64,000 nt of DNA from an uncultured Roseicyclus sp. (GTDB lineage Bacteria > Pseudomonadota > Alphaproteobacteria > Rhodobacterales > Rhodobacteraceae): positions 1-64,000 of the forward strand of contig CANLLF010000001.1 in NCBI GenBank assembly GCA_947491935.1. Direction: 5' to 3'. A program made the position numbers and the translations under genes. This document shows, piece by piece, positions 46,004 to 55,019 of this stretch (positions are counted from its first letter, which is position 1; every line of letters begins with the position of its first letter). The notes below the pieces were generated by a model that was not told where the DNA came from, ran no database searches, and was given only the letters and a program-made list of their open reading frames with translations.

Positions 46004-47236
46004 ATGCCAACCGAACGCTTCACATTCGTCGGCCATTCCGGGGCCGAGCTTGCCGCCCGCCTCGACCTGCCCGATGGCCCGCATTTGGCCACCGCTCTGA
46101 TGGCGCATTGCTTCACCTGCGGCAAGGACATCGCCGCGTCCCGCCGGATCGCCGCGCGGCTGGCGGCACAGGGCATCGCGGTTCTGCGCTTCGACTTCAC
46201 CGGGTTGGGCCATTCCAAGGGTGAGTTCGAGAACACGTCCTTCACCTCCAATGTCGATGATCTGATAGCCGCGTCCGACGCGCTGGCGGCCCGCGGCATG
46301 GCGCCTGCGCTGGTCATCGGCCATTCCCTGGGGGGCGCTGCCGTTCTGCGCGCTGCCGGGCGGATCGACAGCGCCAAGGCGGTCGTGACCATCGGGGCGC
46401 CCTACGATCCGGAGCACGTGATCCATAATTTCGGCGACGCGCTGGACCGGATTGCGGCCAATGGCGTTGGCGAAGTGAACCTTGGCGGGCGGCCCGTCCG
46501 CATCGGGCAGGGCTTCGTCGAAGACGTCCGCGCCGAGCATCTGGCTTCTGACATTGCGTCGCTTGGCAAGGCGCTACTGGTCCTCCACGCCCCGCGCGAC
46601 AGCGTCGTTGGTATTGAAAACGCGACACAAATCTTCATCTCGGCCAAACATCCCAAGAGCTTCGTGACGCTGGATGACGCCGATCATCTGGTCAGCCGGG
46701 CCGAGGATGCGGAATATGCTGCGGATGTGATTGCGTCCTGGTCCGGGAAGTATCTTGCGCTGAGACACCCTGCCCCGCCGATCGGTGCCCCCGAAGGTGT
46801 GACGCGGGTGGACGAGGTCGACCCGGCAGGCTTCCGGCAGGACGTGCAGGCCGGGCCGAAACATCACGTTGTCGCCGATGAGCCGCTAAGTTACGGCGGC
46901 ACCGATCAGGGCCTCACCCCTTACCAATTCCTCGCGGCCGGTCTGGGCGCCTGCACCTCCATGACGATCCGCATGTATGCGCGCCGCAAGAAATGGCCGC
47001 TGGAGCATGTGTCGGTGGATGTCACCCATAACCGCGTCCATGCGCAGGATGCGGGTGTGGAGATCGGGCCGCTAGATCAGTTCACGCGGATCATCACCTT
47101 GTCCGGCGATCTGGACGCCGAGCAACGTCAGCGGCTTCTGGAAATCGCCGATAAATGCCCGGTGCACCGCTCGCTCGAAGCCGGCGCCACGATCAAGACG
47201 GAACTGACGCAAGTGGCAGAAGCGGCGTTGATTTGA
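46004..47236 (+). CDS. Alpha/beta hydrolase - OsmC fusion protein
   Basis: This 410-aa protein joins an alpha/beta hydrolase (about residues 1-260; 'VIGHSLGGAAVL' nucleophile elbow with Ser, 'HAPRDSVVGIENA' Asp, 'DDADHLVSRAEDA' His) to an OsmC domain (about 275-410; 'GLGACTSMTIRMYARRKKWPLEHV' and 'ADKCPVHRSLEAGATI', with both conserved Cys). OsmC domains reduce organic hydroperoxides through a thiol peroxidase reaction. The fusion suggests removal of lipid or ester hydroperoxides. The 3' end overlaps the convergent Lrp gene by 44 bp. Confidence 0.92.
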   Translation: MPTERFTFVGHSGAELAARLDLPDGPHLATALMAHCFTCGKDIAASRRIAARLAAQGIAVLRFDFTGLGHSKGEFENTSFTSNVDDLIAASDALAARGMAPALVIGHSLGGAAVLRAAGRIDSAKAVVTIGAPYDPEHVIHNFGDALDRIAANGVGEVNLGGRPVRIGQGFVEDVRAEHLASDIASLGKALLVLHAPRDSVVGIENATQIFISAKHPKSFVTLDDADHLVSRAEDAEYAADVIASWSGKYLALRHPAPPIGAPEGVTRVDEVDPAGFRQDVQAGPKHHVVADEPLSYGGTDQGLTPYQFLAAGLGACTSMTIRMYARRKKWPLEHVSVDVTHNRVHAQDAGVEIGPLDQFTRIITLSGDLDAEQRQRLLEIADKCPVHRSLEAGATIKTELTQVAEAALI

Positions 47237-47669
47237 TCTCTTCCATGCTCAGAAGTGCGGTGACGTTGTAGATCCGCACTTCTGATATCAGGGCCTGGTA
47301 AAACTCGTCATAGGCCCGCGCATTGGCGACCCGCACTTTCAAGATGTAATCGATGTCACCCGCGAGCCGATGGGCCTCCATCACTTCGGCGCGCGCCCGC
47401 AGCGTGGCAAGGAACTTGTTCTGCCACTCCGCTTCATGTTCCGATGTGCGAATAAGCACGAAAAAACAGGCCTCTAACCCCAAGGCGTCGGCATCCAGAA
47501 GCACCGTCTGCTGGCCGATGATCCCGCCCTCCTTCATCTTGCGAATCCGGGTCCAGACGGGTGTCTTGGAGGAGCCCACAACCTTGGCAATTTCGTCCAG
47601 TGACCGCGATGCATCCTCCTGCAACGCGATGAGGATTTTCCGGTCGAGTGCATCGATCTGAACAGACAT
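47193..47669 (-). CDS. Lrp/AsnC family transcriptional regulator
   Basis: This 158-aa protein has an N-terminal AsnC-type HTH ('DALDRKILIALQEDASRSLDEIAKVVGSSKTPVWTRIRKM', residues 6-45) and a C-terminal RAM/effector domain ('HRLAGDIDYILKVRVANARAYDEFYQALIS'). It faces the sulfur assimilation operon, whose first start codon is 143 bp from its own, so it probably controls cysG and perhaps responds to an amino acid such as cysteine. This is inferred from position only. Confidence 0.88.
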   Translation of the reverse strand: MSVQIDALDRKILIALQEDASRSLDEIAKVVGSSKTPVWTRIRKMKEGGIIGQQTVLLDADALGLEACFFVLIRTSEHEAEWQNKFLATLRARAEVMEAHRLAGDIDYILKVRVANARAYDEFYQALISEVRIYNVTALLSMEEIKSTPLLPLASVPS

Positions 47670-47811
47670 TCGGGGGCCTTTCGGGTTTGCGAACGCGGGT
47701 TCTTGCCTCAGCCCGATACAGAACGAATGTCCCTTTCAGCAAGCCCCATCTGCCAATTCTTGGGAAAAAATTCTATGTTGAGTGGGAAATCAGCAGACAA
47801 GGTTCTGACCC

Positions 47812-49206
47812 ATGCGCCATTTCCCGATCTTCCTCGACCTCCGTGGCCGCCGCGTGGTTCTGGCCGGTGGTGGTGAGGCCGCGCTGGCCAAGCTGCGGCT
47901 GATTCTGAAATCAGAGGCGAACGTGACCGTGTTTGCCGCCGACCCCGCCCCCGAGATCGAGGAATGGGACGCAAAGCGAAAGCTACGCCTTGTCAAACGT
48001 GCCTTCGGCCCCGGCGATGCGCTCTGCGCCTCCCTGGCCTATGCGGCCTCCGAGGACGAGGCCGAAGACGCGCGCGTCGCGGCACTGGCGCGCGCCGATG
48101 GCGCATTGGTCAACATCGTCGACAATCTTGACGGCTCTGCCTTCATCACGCCAGCCATCGTGGATCGTGACCCGGTGACGGTGGCCATCGGCACTGAAGG
48201 TGCAGCCCCGGTGCTGGCCCGCAAGATCAAAGCCGATCTCGAAGCGGCGTTGCCAAGCTCGCTTGGCCTTCTGGCGCGGATCGGCCAAGGTTTCCGGGCT
48301 GCCGCCAACGTGTTGCCGATGGGCCGTAAGCGCCGCGACTTCTGGTCCGAGTATTACTTTAACACTGGCCCCGAAGCTCTTGCGAAAGAGGGTGAAACCG
48401 GTGCCGAGCTGGCCCTTGGCGACCTGCTGGTCGACCATCTCAGCGCTGCGCCTGTCAAAGGTCGAGTCGATCTGGTCGGTGCCGGTCCGGGTGACCCGGA
48501 ATTGCTGACGCTCAAGGCGCGCAAGCTGCTCGATAAGGCCGATGTGGTGATCTATGACCGCCTCGTCAGCTCCGAAATTCTCGAGCTTGCCCGCCGCGAA
48601 GCGCTGATGATCAATGTCGGGAAGAAGGGTTTCGGACCCTCCGCCAAGCAAACCGATATTTGCGCGTTGATGGTTGAACATGCCGTGAAGGGCGACCACG
48701 TCGTGCGGCTGAAATCCGGCGATCCGGGCGTTTACGGGCGCTTGGACGAAGAGATCGACGCGCTGGACACCGCAAATGTGGATTGGTCGATCATCCCCGG
48801 CGTGACCGCCGCCAATGCCGCCGCCGCACAGATTGGCCAGAGCCTCACGAAGCGCGGCCGCAACGGTGCGCTGCGATTTCTGACGGGCCATGACGTGAAG
48901 GGCTTCGCCGAGCATGATTGGCGCGGCCTGGCACGGCCCGGCGAAGTGGCCGCCATCTATATGGGCGCGCGCGGGGCCCGGTTCCTGCAAGGCCGCCTGA
49001 TGATGCATGGCGCGGCCCCCGACACGCCGATCACGGCGGTAGAGAACGCATCGCGCCCTGATGCGCGGGTGATCGCGTCCACTCTCGCGCGCCTGCCCGC
49101 CGATCTGGAGGCCGGATCGCCGGATGGCCCCGTGATCCTGATGCTTGGTCTGTCGCCGCGACAAGCGCAGATCGCCCTTCCCCGCTTGCAAGAGGAGTTC
49201 GCCTGA
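47812..49206 (+). CDS. cysG: Siroheme synthase CysG
   Basis: CysG (464 aa) is trifunctional. The N-terminal Rossmann part (about residues 1-160, 'FPIFLDLRGRRVVLAGGGEAALAKLRLIL') is the precorrin-2 dehydrogenase/ferrochelatase. The C-terminal part is the uroporphyrinogen III methyltransferase ('VDLVGAGPGDPELLTLKARKLLDKADVVIYDRLVS', 'GKKGFGPSAKQTDI', 'LKSGDPGVYGRLDEEIDAL'). It makes siroheme for the sulfite reductase encoded downstream. The stop overlaps the DUF2849 ATG (TGATG). Confidence 0.95.
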   Translation: MRHFPIFLDLRGRRVVLAGGGEAALAKLRLILKSEANVTVFAADPAPEIEEWDAKRKLRLVKRAFGPGDALCASLAYAASEDEAEDARVAALARADGALVNIVDNLDGSAFITPAIVDRDPVTVAIGTEGAAPVLARKIKADLEAALPSSLGLLARIGQGFRAAANVLPMGRKRRDFWSEYYFNTGPEALAKEGETGAELALGDLLVDHLSAAPVKGRVDLVGAGPGDPELLTLKARKLLDKADVVIYDRLVSSEILELARREALMINVGKKGFGPSAKQTDICALMVEHAVKGDHVVRLKSGDPGVYGRLDEEIDALDTANVDWSIIPGVTAANAAAAQIGQSLTKRGRNGALRFLTGHDVKGFAEHDWRGLARPGEVAAIYMGARGARFLQGRLMMHGAAPDTPITAVENASRPDARVIASTLARLPADLEAGSPDGPVILMLGLSPRQAQIALPRLQEEFA

Positions 49207-49502
49207 TGCCGCGTGCGTTTACCCCCAAGGTCGTCACTGCCAATGCGCTTCTGGAAGGCGATGTCGTGTATCTCACCAAGCAGGGCCACTGGACTCGAAA
49301 GCATGAAGAGGCCGATCTGATAGAAGATCAGGCCACCGCCGATATTCGACTGATCGAAGCGCAGGCGCTGGCCCACGAGGTTGTCGGCCCCTACCTCGCC
49401 GATGCCATCAAAGGTGCGGATGGCCCCGAGCCGGTCCATTTCCGCGAGGCGTTCCGCACCCGCGGCCCGTCCAACTATGCCCACGGCAAGCAGGAGGGCT
49501 AA
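49206..49502 (+). CDS. DUF2849 domain-containing protein
   Basis: This 98-aa soluble protein of the DUF2849 family ('FTPKVVTANALLEGDVVYLTKQGHWTRKHEEADLI') is known mainly from this gene context, between cysG and the sulfite reductase gene. Its role is not established. It overlaps cysG by one base and ends 4 bp before the cysI start, so it is certainly co-transcribed. The small size and conserved position suggest an accessory role in sulfite reduction. Confidence 0.9.
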   Translation: MPRAFTPKVVTANALLEGDVVYLTKQGHWTRKHEEADLIEDQATADIRLIEAQALAHEVVGPYLADAIKGADGPEPVHFREAFRTRGPSNYAHGKQEG

Positions 49503-49506
49503 GCCT

Positions 49507-51171
49507 ATGTACGCCTACACCGATTTCGACCGTGATTTCCTCGCCGAGCGCAATGCGCAGTTCCGCGCCCAGGTGGAGCGCCGCATCGACGGCTCGCTCA
49601 CCGAGGATGAATTCAAGCCGCTGCGGCTGATGAACGGCCTCTACTTGCAACTCCATGCCTACATGCTGCGCGTGGCAATCCCCTATGGCACTCTGAATGC
49701 TGGACAAATGCGCCAGCTAGCGACGATTGCCGATCGCTGGGACAAGGGCTATGGCCATTTCACCACGCGTCAGAACATCCAGTATAACTGGCCCGAGCTG
49801 CGGGACGTGCCTGACATGCTGGACGCGCTCGGTGAGGTTGGGATGCATGCGATCCAGACCTCCGGCAACACGATCCGCAATGTGACGGCGGATCATTTTG
49901 CGGGCGCTGCGGCAGAGGAGGTGGCCGATCCGCGGCCTGTCGCGGAGTTGATCCGCCAATGGTCCACCGACCACCCGGAATTCCAGTTCCTGCCGCGCAA
50001 GTTCAAGGTTGCAGTGACTGGATCGGCTCAGGACCGCGCGGTCACGGCCGCCCACGACATCGGTCTGCGGCTGGTCGAGCGCGACGGTGAGATCGGTGCG
50101 ACGGTCCTGGTCGGTGGCGGCCTTGGGCGGACGCCGATGATCGGCAAGGTCCTGTCAGACTTTGTCGCCCTGCCTGATCTGTTGCCGTATCTGGAGGCCG
50201 TTGTAGCCGTCTATAACCTGCTGGGGCGGCGCGATAACAAGTACAAGGCGCGCATCAAGATTACGGTCCATGAGAACGGGATCGAGGAAATCCGCCGTCT
50301 GGTCGACGAGGAATACATCATCCGCCGGGCTGCCTTCAACGGCGCGGACATGCAGTTGTTTGGCAAGATCTCCGCCGATTTTGCAGCACCCGATTTCGTA
50401 CACGGTGCAGGCGACTACGCCGCCCAATACGCCGACGACCCGGTTTTCCGCAGCTTCGTGGATACCAACACCGCGCCGCATCGGCACAAGGATTATACGA
50501 TCCTGACGGTGTCGCTGAAAGCCCATGGGGCCACGCCCGGCGATGCCACGTCGGATCAGATGCGGGTCTTGGCCGAGCTGGCGGAGAGCTATGGCCATGA
50601 TGAGCTGCGCATTTCACACGAGCAAAACGTGATTCTGCCGCATCTGCCTAAGCGCCACCTGCGCGCGGTCTTCGATGCGCTGAGCGGCGCCGGTCTGGCG
50701 ACGGCGAATATCGGGCTGGCCTCCGACATCATCGCCTGCCCCGGCATGGATTACTGCGCGCTGGCCACGGCCCGTTCGATCCCCGTCGCACAAGAGATCG
50801 CGACCCGGTTCGAAGAGCTGAAGCTGGAATATGAAGTCGGCCCCCTGAAAATCAAGATTTCCGGCTGCATCAATGCCTGCGGGCACCACCATGTGGGCCA
50901 TATCGGGATCCTGGGGCTGGACCGCGCGGGCGTCGAGAACTACCAGATCACGCTTGGCGGGGATGGAGGGCCCGACGCAATCATCGGCGAACGGGCGGGC
51001 CCCGGCTTTGCCTATGATGAGGTGGTCGACGCGATCGAAAGGCTGGTCCGCGCCTATCTGGCGATCCGCGAGGGGGCGGACGAGACCTTCCTTGAGACCT
51101 ACAAGCGCACGGGGCCCGCGCCGTTCAAAGCAACACTTTATCCGGCATCGGAGAAGGCTCATGCGGCCTGA
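49507..51171 (+). CDS. cysI: Sulfite/nitrite reductase hemoprotein CysI
   Basis: This 554-aa siroheme and [4Fe-4S] enzyme reduces sulfite to sulfide. The cluster-binding cysteines are 411 and 417 ('CPGMDYC') and 454 and 458 ('CINAC'), the usual C-x5-C/C-x3-C pattern. 'YGHFTTRQNIQYNWPEL' is the siroheme-binding strand. The product is the single-chain ferredoxin-type form, and no flavoprotein CysJ gene is present. The true ATG is 49507. The stop lies 11 bp inside the cysH start. Confidence 0.95.
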   Translation: MYAYTDFDRDFLAERNAQFRAQVERRIDGSLTEDEFKPLRLMNGLYLQLHAYMLRVAIPYGTLNAGQMRQLATIADRWDKGYGHFTTRQNIQYNWPELRDVPDMLDALGEVGMHAIQTSGNTIRNVTADHFAGAAAEEVADPRPVAELIRQWSTDHPEFQFLPRKFKVAVTGSAQDRAVTAAHDIGLRLVERDGEIGATVLVGGGLGRTPMIGKVLSDFVALPDLLPYLEAVVAVYNLLGRRDNKYKARIKITVHENGIEEIRRLVDEEYIIRRAAFNGADMQLFGKISADFAAPDFVHGAGDYAAQYADDPVFRSFVDTNTAPHRHKDYTILTVSLKAHGATPGDATSDQMRVLAELAESYGHDELRISHEQNVILPHLPKRHLRAVFDALSGAGLATANIGLASDIIACPGMDYCALATARSIPVAQEIATRFEELKLEYEVGPLKIKISGCINACGHHHVGHIGILGLDRAGVENYQITLGGDGGPDAIIGERAGPGFAYDEVVDAIERLVRAYLAIREGADETFLETYKRTGPAPFKATLYPASEKAHAA

Positions 51172-51913
51172 GATCATCCCCTTCCCGCCCGTGACGGCCC
51201 GCGTCGACGCGCTCAATGCGCGCTACCGGCACCATTCGGCGATCTCTGTCCTGGGCCAAGCGCTCAGCGACAGCGATACCGGTGCGGTGGCGATGGTCAG
51301 CTCCTTCGGGGCAGAGGCAGTCGTGTTGCTGCACATGGTCTCGGTGCTCGACCGGACAACGCCGGTGCTCTTCGTGGATACCGAGATGCTGTTTGCCGAA
51401 ACGTTGAAGTATCAGCGCGAGGTCGCGGCGCATCTGGGCCTGCAGGACACACGGGTGATCCGCGCCTCGCGCACCACCATCGCGGCCCATGATCCGGATG
51501 GCGACCTGCATCAAAGCGACCCCGATGCCTGCTGCACGTTGCGCAAGACCCAGCCGCTGCACCATGCGCTGGCGCCGTTTGATGCCTGGATCACCGGGCG
51601 CAAACGTTACCAATCTGGGACACGGGCGAAGCTGGATTTCTTCGAAGCCGAGGGCACCGCGCGGATCAAGATCAACCCGCTAGCCCATTGGCGGCCCGAG
51701 GATGTGCGTGACTACATGGTCGAAAACCGCCTGCCCCGCCATCCGCTGGTGGCGCAGGGCTATCCGTCAATCGGATGCGCGCCCTGCACCAGCAAGGTGG
51801 CCGACGGCGAGGATCCCCGCGCCGGGCGGTGGCGGGACACGGAAAAAGAGGAATGCGGCATCCATTTCGTGGATGGCAAACCGGTGCGTGCACCGTTGCG
51901 GCAGGTGTCGTGA
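51161..51913 (+). CDS. cysH: Phosphoadenosine/adenosine phosphosulfate reductase CysH
   Basis: CysH (250 aa) reduces activated sulfate to sulfite. It has the four Cys of the [4Fe-4S] APS reductase type, at 124-125 ('DACCTLRK') and 206 and 209 ('IGCAPCTSK'), and the C-terminal 'ECGIH' catalytic Cys at 232. It therefore probably uses APS rather than PAPS. The ATG at 51161 overlaps the cysI end by 11 bases. Confidence 0.93.
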   Translation: MRPEIIPFPPVTARVDALNARYRHHSAISVLGQALSDSDTGAVAMVSSFGAEAVVLLHMVSVLDRTTPVLFVDTEMLFAETLKYQREVAAHLGLQDTRVIRASRTTIAAHDPDGDLHQSDPDACCTLRKTQPLHHALAPFDAWITGRKRYQSGTRAKLDFFEAEGTARIKINPLAHWRPEDVRDYMVENRLPRHPLVAQGYPSIGCAPCTSKVADGEDPRAGRWRDTEKEECGIHFVDGKPVRAPLRQVS

Positions 51914-51962
51914 CGGGCGGGACTGTCCGATTTCTGAGTATTTGCAAGAAGGTGAAGACGCC

Positions 51963-52379
51963 ATGACAGGTGCAGTGATTGTGACGGATGCGGGATTTGC
52001 GGCCGAGGATTGGGCCGGTTCAAGCGTGCCGTTGGGCGACGGGCTGCCCGCCAATGCCGAGGCCGTTGACGTGGCGCCCGCCGATGATGTGGCCACGCTG
52101 GCGGGCCATCTGGACCGGCTGAGCCTGATCCGCGTGGCCTTCCCCAGCTCGGCAGATGGGCGCGGCTTCACGCTGGCGCGGCGCCTGCGGGCGATGGGGT
52201 ATCGCGGGCGGTTGCGCGCGGCGGGCCATGTGCTGGCAGATCAATATGCCATGGCACGGCGCGCCGGGTTCGATGAGGTTGAGATCGATGCGGACCTTGC
52301 TGCGCGGCAGCCCTGGGAGCAATGGCGGGCGCGCGCCGATTGGCAGGCCCATGATTATCAGGCGCGGCTGCGCGGGTAG
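51963..52379 (+). CDS. DUF934 domain-containing protein
   Basis: This 138-aa protein of the DUF934 family has the typical 'LIRVAFPSSADGRGFTLARRLRAMGYRGRLRAAGHVLADQYAMARRAGFDEVEI' core. DUF934 genes normally lie beside cysI and cysH, and the function is unproven. The ATG follows a GTGAAGACGCC leader. It is part of the sulfate reduction operon. Confidence 0.9.
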   Translation: MTGAVIVTDAGFAAEDWAGSSVPLGDGLPANAEAVDVAPADDVATLAGHLDRLSLIRVAFPSSADGRGFTLARRLRAMGYRGRLRAAGHVLADQYAMARRAGFDEVEIDADLAARQPWEQWRARADWQAHDYQARLRG

Positions 52380-52461
52380 CGGTCCAACGGGCGCGCCCCT
52401 TCCCCTGACCCAGATCAAAGACTATGCGTAAGGAGCAGGTGTAATCAGCGCCTGACAGATC

Positions 52462-53319
52462 ATGACCGAGCAGAGACCCGTGAACGATATTTCCGCCGCG
52501 CCCGTCAAGGCGACCCCCACCCTTCCCGACGCCCAGACCGTGACGGAGGTGAAGCACTACACCGACCGGCTGTTCAGCTTTCGCTGCACAAGGCCTGCAA
52601 GCTTGCGGTTCAGATCTGGCGAATTCGTCATGATCGGCCTGATGGGTGATCCGGACCCCAAGACCGGCAAGCAAAAGCCGCTTCTGCGGGCCTATTCCAT
52701 CGCCTCGCCAAGCTGGGATGAGGAGCTGGAGTTTTATTCGATCAAGGTTCAGGACGGCCCGCTGACGAGCCGGCTGCAGCATATTCAGCCCGGCGATCAG
52801 ATCATCCTGCGGCCAAAACCCGTGGGCACGCTGGTCCATGACGCGCTGTTGCCCGGCAAACGCCTGTGGCTTTTTGCGACCGGCACCGGGTTCGCGCCCT
52901 TCGCGTCGCTGTTGCGCGAACCGCAGACCTATGAGGATTACGATGAGATCATCATCACCCATACCTGCCGTGAAGTGGGTGAACTGACCTATGGCCGCGA
53001 CCTGATCGAGAGCATCCGCAAGGATGAGTTGCTGGCCGAGCTGATGGGTGAAGGCTTCGCCGACAAGCTGCGCTACTACCCCACAACCACCCGCGAAGAG
53101 AGCCCGAAGATGGGGCGGATCACGGACCTGATGCGCTCAGGAGAGTGTTACGCCGATCTGGATGTGCCGGAGCTGAACCCCGAAACTGACCGCGCCATGG
53201 TTTGTGGCAACCTGGCCTTCAACCTTGAAATCAAGGATATGTTGGAAGGCTATGGGCTGGAAGAAGGGGCCAATTCCAAGCCCGCCCATTACGTGGTGGA
53301 AAAGGCGTTTCTGGATTAA
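52462..53319 (+). CDS. fpr: Ferredoxin--NADP reductase
   Basis: Fpr (285 aa) moves electrons between NADPH and ferredoxin or flavodoxin. The FAD site has 'LLRAYSIASP', the NADP site 'LFATGTGFAPFASLLREP', and the C terminus is 'VVEKAFLD' as in Rhodobacter Fpr. Here it is likely to supply electrons to CysI. A GTG eight codons downstream (VNDISAAP) is an alternative start. Terminator follows. Confidence 0.93.
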   Translation: MTEQRPVNDISAAPVKATPTLPDAQTVTEVKHYTDRLFSFRCTRPASLRFRSGEFVMIGLMGDPDPKTGKQKPLLRAYSIASPSWDEELEFYSIKVQDGPLTSRLQHIQPGDQIILRPKPVGTLVHDALLPGKRLWLFATGTGFAPFASLLREPQTYEDYDEIIITHTCREVGELTYGRDLIESIRKDELLAELMGEGFADKLRYYPTTTREESPKMGRITDLMRSGECYADLDVPELNPETDRAMVCGNLAFNLEIKDMLEGYGLEEGANSKPAHYVVEKAFLD

Positions 53320-53350
53320 GAACGCGCGTTAGCCCATTGCTCTAAAACGA

Positions 53351-53379
53351 AAAACGCCCGCCAATTCGGCGGGCGTTTT
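53351..53379. terminator. Bidirectional terminator fpr / Ala-Glu protein
   Basis: AAAACGCCCGCC and GGCGGGCGTTTT form a perfect 12-bp stem around AATTC. The flanking A and T runs make it an efficient intrinsic terminator on both strands, between the two convergent genes. Confidence 0.92.
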
Positions 53380-53403
53380 CTATTCTAAACCACGGGTCGC
53401 GAC

Positions 53404-54177
53404 TTATTCGATACCAAGCGCGGCGCGGGCCTGCTCCAGTGCGGCGCCGAGCAGATCGGGGTTGTCCCGTGCGCCTTCCAGCGCCGTGGTGACAGCCGTA
53501 CGGACCGGTGCGGAGATATCGGCATTCTCAAGGGCTTCGATGGCCTGATCGAAGTCGAAACCGTCTTCCAAGAACACATCGGCCAGACCGGCATTATCAG
53601 CGGCAGCCTCGGTGCCCTCAGCGGCGGCCTCGGCGGCTTCGTCGACGGCAGCGGCTGCATCCTCGGCCGCCCCTTCTGCAGCCTCAACCGCCTCGCCCGC
53701 GGCTTCAGTGGCGTCCTCGGCAGCACCTTCGGCGGCCTCCGCGGCCTCCTCAACAGCGGCCTCGGCCTCTTCGGCAGCGGCGGCAGCAGCGGCCTCTGCT
53801 TCCTCGGCCGCGGCGGCGGCGGCGGCTTCCGCCTCTTCTGCCGCAGCGGTGGCTTCAGCTTCGGCGGCGGCAGCAGCTGCTTCCGCTTCCTCGGCGGCTG
53901 CAGCGGCGGCGGCCTCGGCCTCGGCGGCGGCAGCTTCCGCTTCTTCTGCGGCGGCCGCAGCTTCGGCTTCCGCGGCAGCGGCGGCCTCAGCGGCAGCGGC
54001 CTCTGCCGCAGCGGCGGCTTCCGCAGCTTCCGCTTCCGCGGCGGCGGCGGCTTCGGCCGCTTCAGCCTCGGCAGCAGCCGCGATCTCGTCCGCGGTCGGG
54101 CCCTGCTCACGCGTCAGGAAATAGCCGCCCACGCCAAGGGCTGCGAGAATTACAATAATGATTAGTGCTCTGCTCAT
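53404..54177 (-). CDS. Membrane-anchored Ala/Glu-repeat helical protein
   Basis: This 257-aa protein starts with one TM helix ('RALIIIVILAALGVGGYFL', about residues 3-21). It then has about 150 residues made almost only of Ala and Glu in repeated EA/AAAAE patterns (about 37-185) with a few Asp, Gly and Val at the end. A short globular C-terminal domain follows ('DVFLEDGFDFDQAIEALENADIS'). The Ala/Glu stretch should form one long helix projecting from the membrane. I recognise no family. The ATG at 54177 follows an upstream alternative five codons earlier. Confidence 0.8.
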   Translation of the reverse strand: MSRALIIIVILAALGVGGYFLTREQGPTADEIAAAAEAEAAEAAAAAEAEAAEAAAAAEAAAAEAAAAAEAEAAAAAEEAEAAAAEAEAAAAAAAEEAEAAAAAAEAEATAAAEEAEAAAAAAAEEAEAAAAAAAEEAEAAVEEAAEAAEGAAEDATEAAGEAVEAAEGAAEDAAAAVDEAAEAAAEGTEAAADNAGLADVFLEDGFDFDQAIEALENADISAPVRTAVTTALEGARDNPDLLGAALEQARAALGIE

Positions 54178-54365
54178 ATCTGGATCCCCCATTGGGTCAT
54201 TCGAAATACCGGTTTCCGCTTAGCGCGCGCGCTTCGGTGGCGCAATGCCGCTGACCCGAAATGATTGCCCATACCCCGATTTTGAGCCGTTATCCGCCTT
54301 GAAGACCGTGGGAACTGGGGATACCTTGTTGGCCTTAACGCTCAGGCTACAAAAGGACAAACGCC

Positions 54366-54911
54366 ATAGCCCGCAGACCCCACAACGCGCCGCCGCAACG
54401 AGATACCGGCCCGCGCGTAAACGACCGTATCCGCGCCGACCAAGTGCGCCTGATTGGCGCCGAAGGTGAAAATCTGGGTGTTGTCACACCCGAACGGGCC
54501 ATGGATTTGGCCGCCGAGGTTGATCTCGACCTGGTCGAGATCTCGCCCAACGCCGATCCGCCCGTGTGCAAAATCATGGATTTCGGCAAATACAAATACG
54601 AGACGCAGAAGCGCGAAGCCGAAGCCCGGAAAAAACAGAAGACCATCGACATCAAGGAAGTGAAGATGCGTCCGGGCACGGACGATCACGACTTTGAACG
54701 CAAGGTGACAGATGCCATCCGGTTCCTGGAGGGTGGTGACAAGGTGAAGGTCACGCTGCGCTTCCGGGGCCGCGAAATGGCGCACCAGAATCTGGGCCGC
54801 GAGATGCTCGAACGGGTCGTTGACCGGATCGAAGGCGTCGGCAAGATCGAATCCATGCCGAAAATGGAAGGTCGCCAGATGGTCATGATGATCAATCCGA
54901 CCCCAAAGTAA
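54366..54911 (+). CDS. infC: Translation initiation factor IF-3 with ATA start codon
   Basis: IF-3 (181 aa) controls start-codon selection on the 30S subunit. The N-terminal sequence '[22 protein letters not shown]' is in frame upstream of the first conventional start (GTG at 54444) and begins at ATA 54366, preceded by AAAGGA at 54352-54357 with about 8 bp spacing. IF-3 genes are known to use ATT, ATC or ATA starts so that IF-3 can repress its own translation. Internal landmarks are '[22 protein letters not shown]' and '[16 protein letters not shown]'. Confidence 0.93.
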   Translation: MARRPHNAPPQRDTGPRVNDRIRADQVRLIGAEGENLGVVTPERAMDLAAEVDLDLVEISPNADPPVCKIMDFGKYKYETQKREAEARKKQKTIDIKEVKMRPGTDDHDFERKVTDAIRFLEGGDKVKVTLRFRGREMAHQNLGREMLERVVDRIEGVGKIESMPKMEGRQMVMMINPTPK

Positions 54912-54932
54912 CCCGTGACGCCTCGCCTGCGG

Positions 54933-54951
54933 GGCCGGCGTTAAGCCGGCC
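54933..54951 (+). terminator. Probable terminator after infC
   Basis: GGCCGGC (54933-54939) pairs with GCCGGCC (54945-54951) around GTTAA. A mixed TTCAGGTTTCACTT follows, so the T tract is imperfect. Confidence 0.6.
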
Positions 54952-55019
54952 TTCAGGTTTCACTTCTATGTGTTCCGATCAACGCCGCTCCGCCGCTTGG
55001 TTTCAGTGCGAATGATCTG

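Noticed and set aside
53612-54124. Ser/Ala-rich plus-strand frame opposite the Ala/Glu protein
   Set aside because: Direct antisense of the GCN/GAR repeat; the minus-strand frame has the TM anchor and a globular end.
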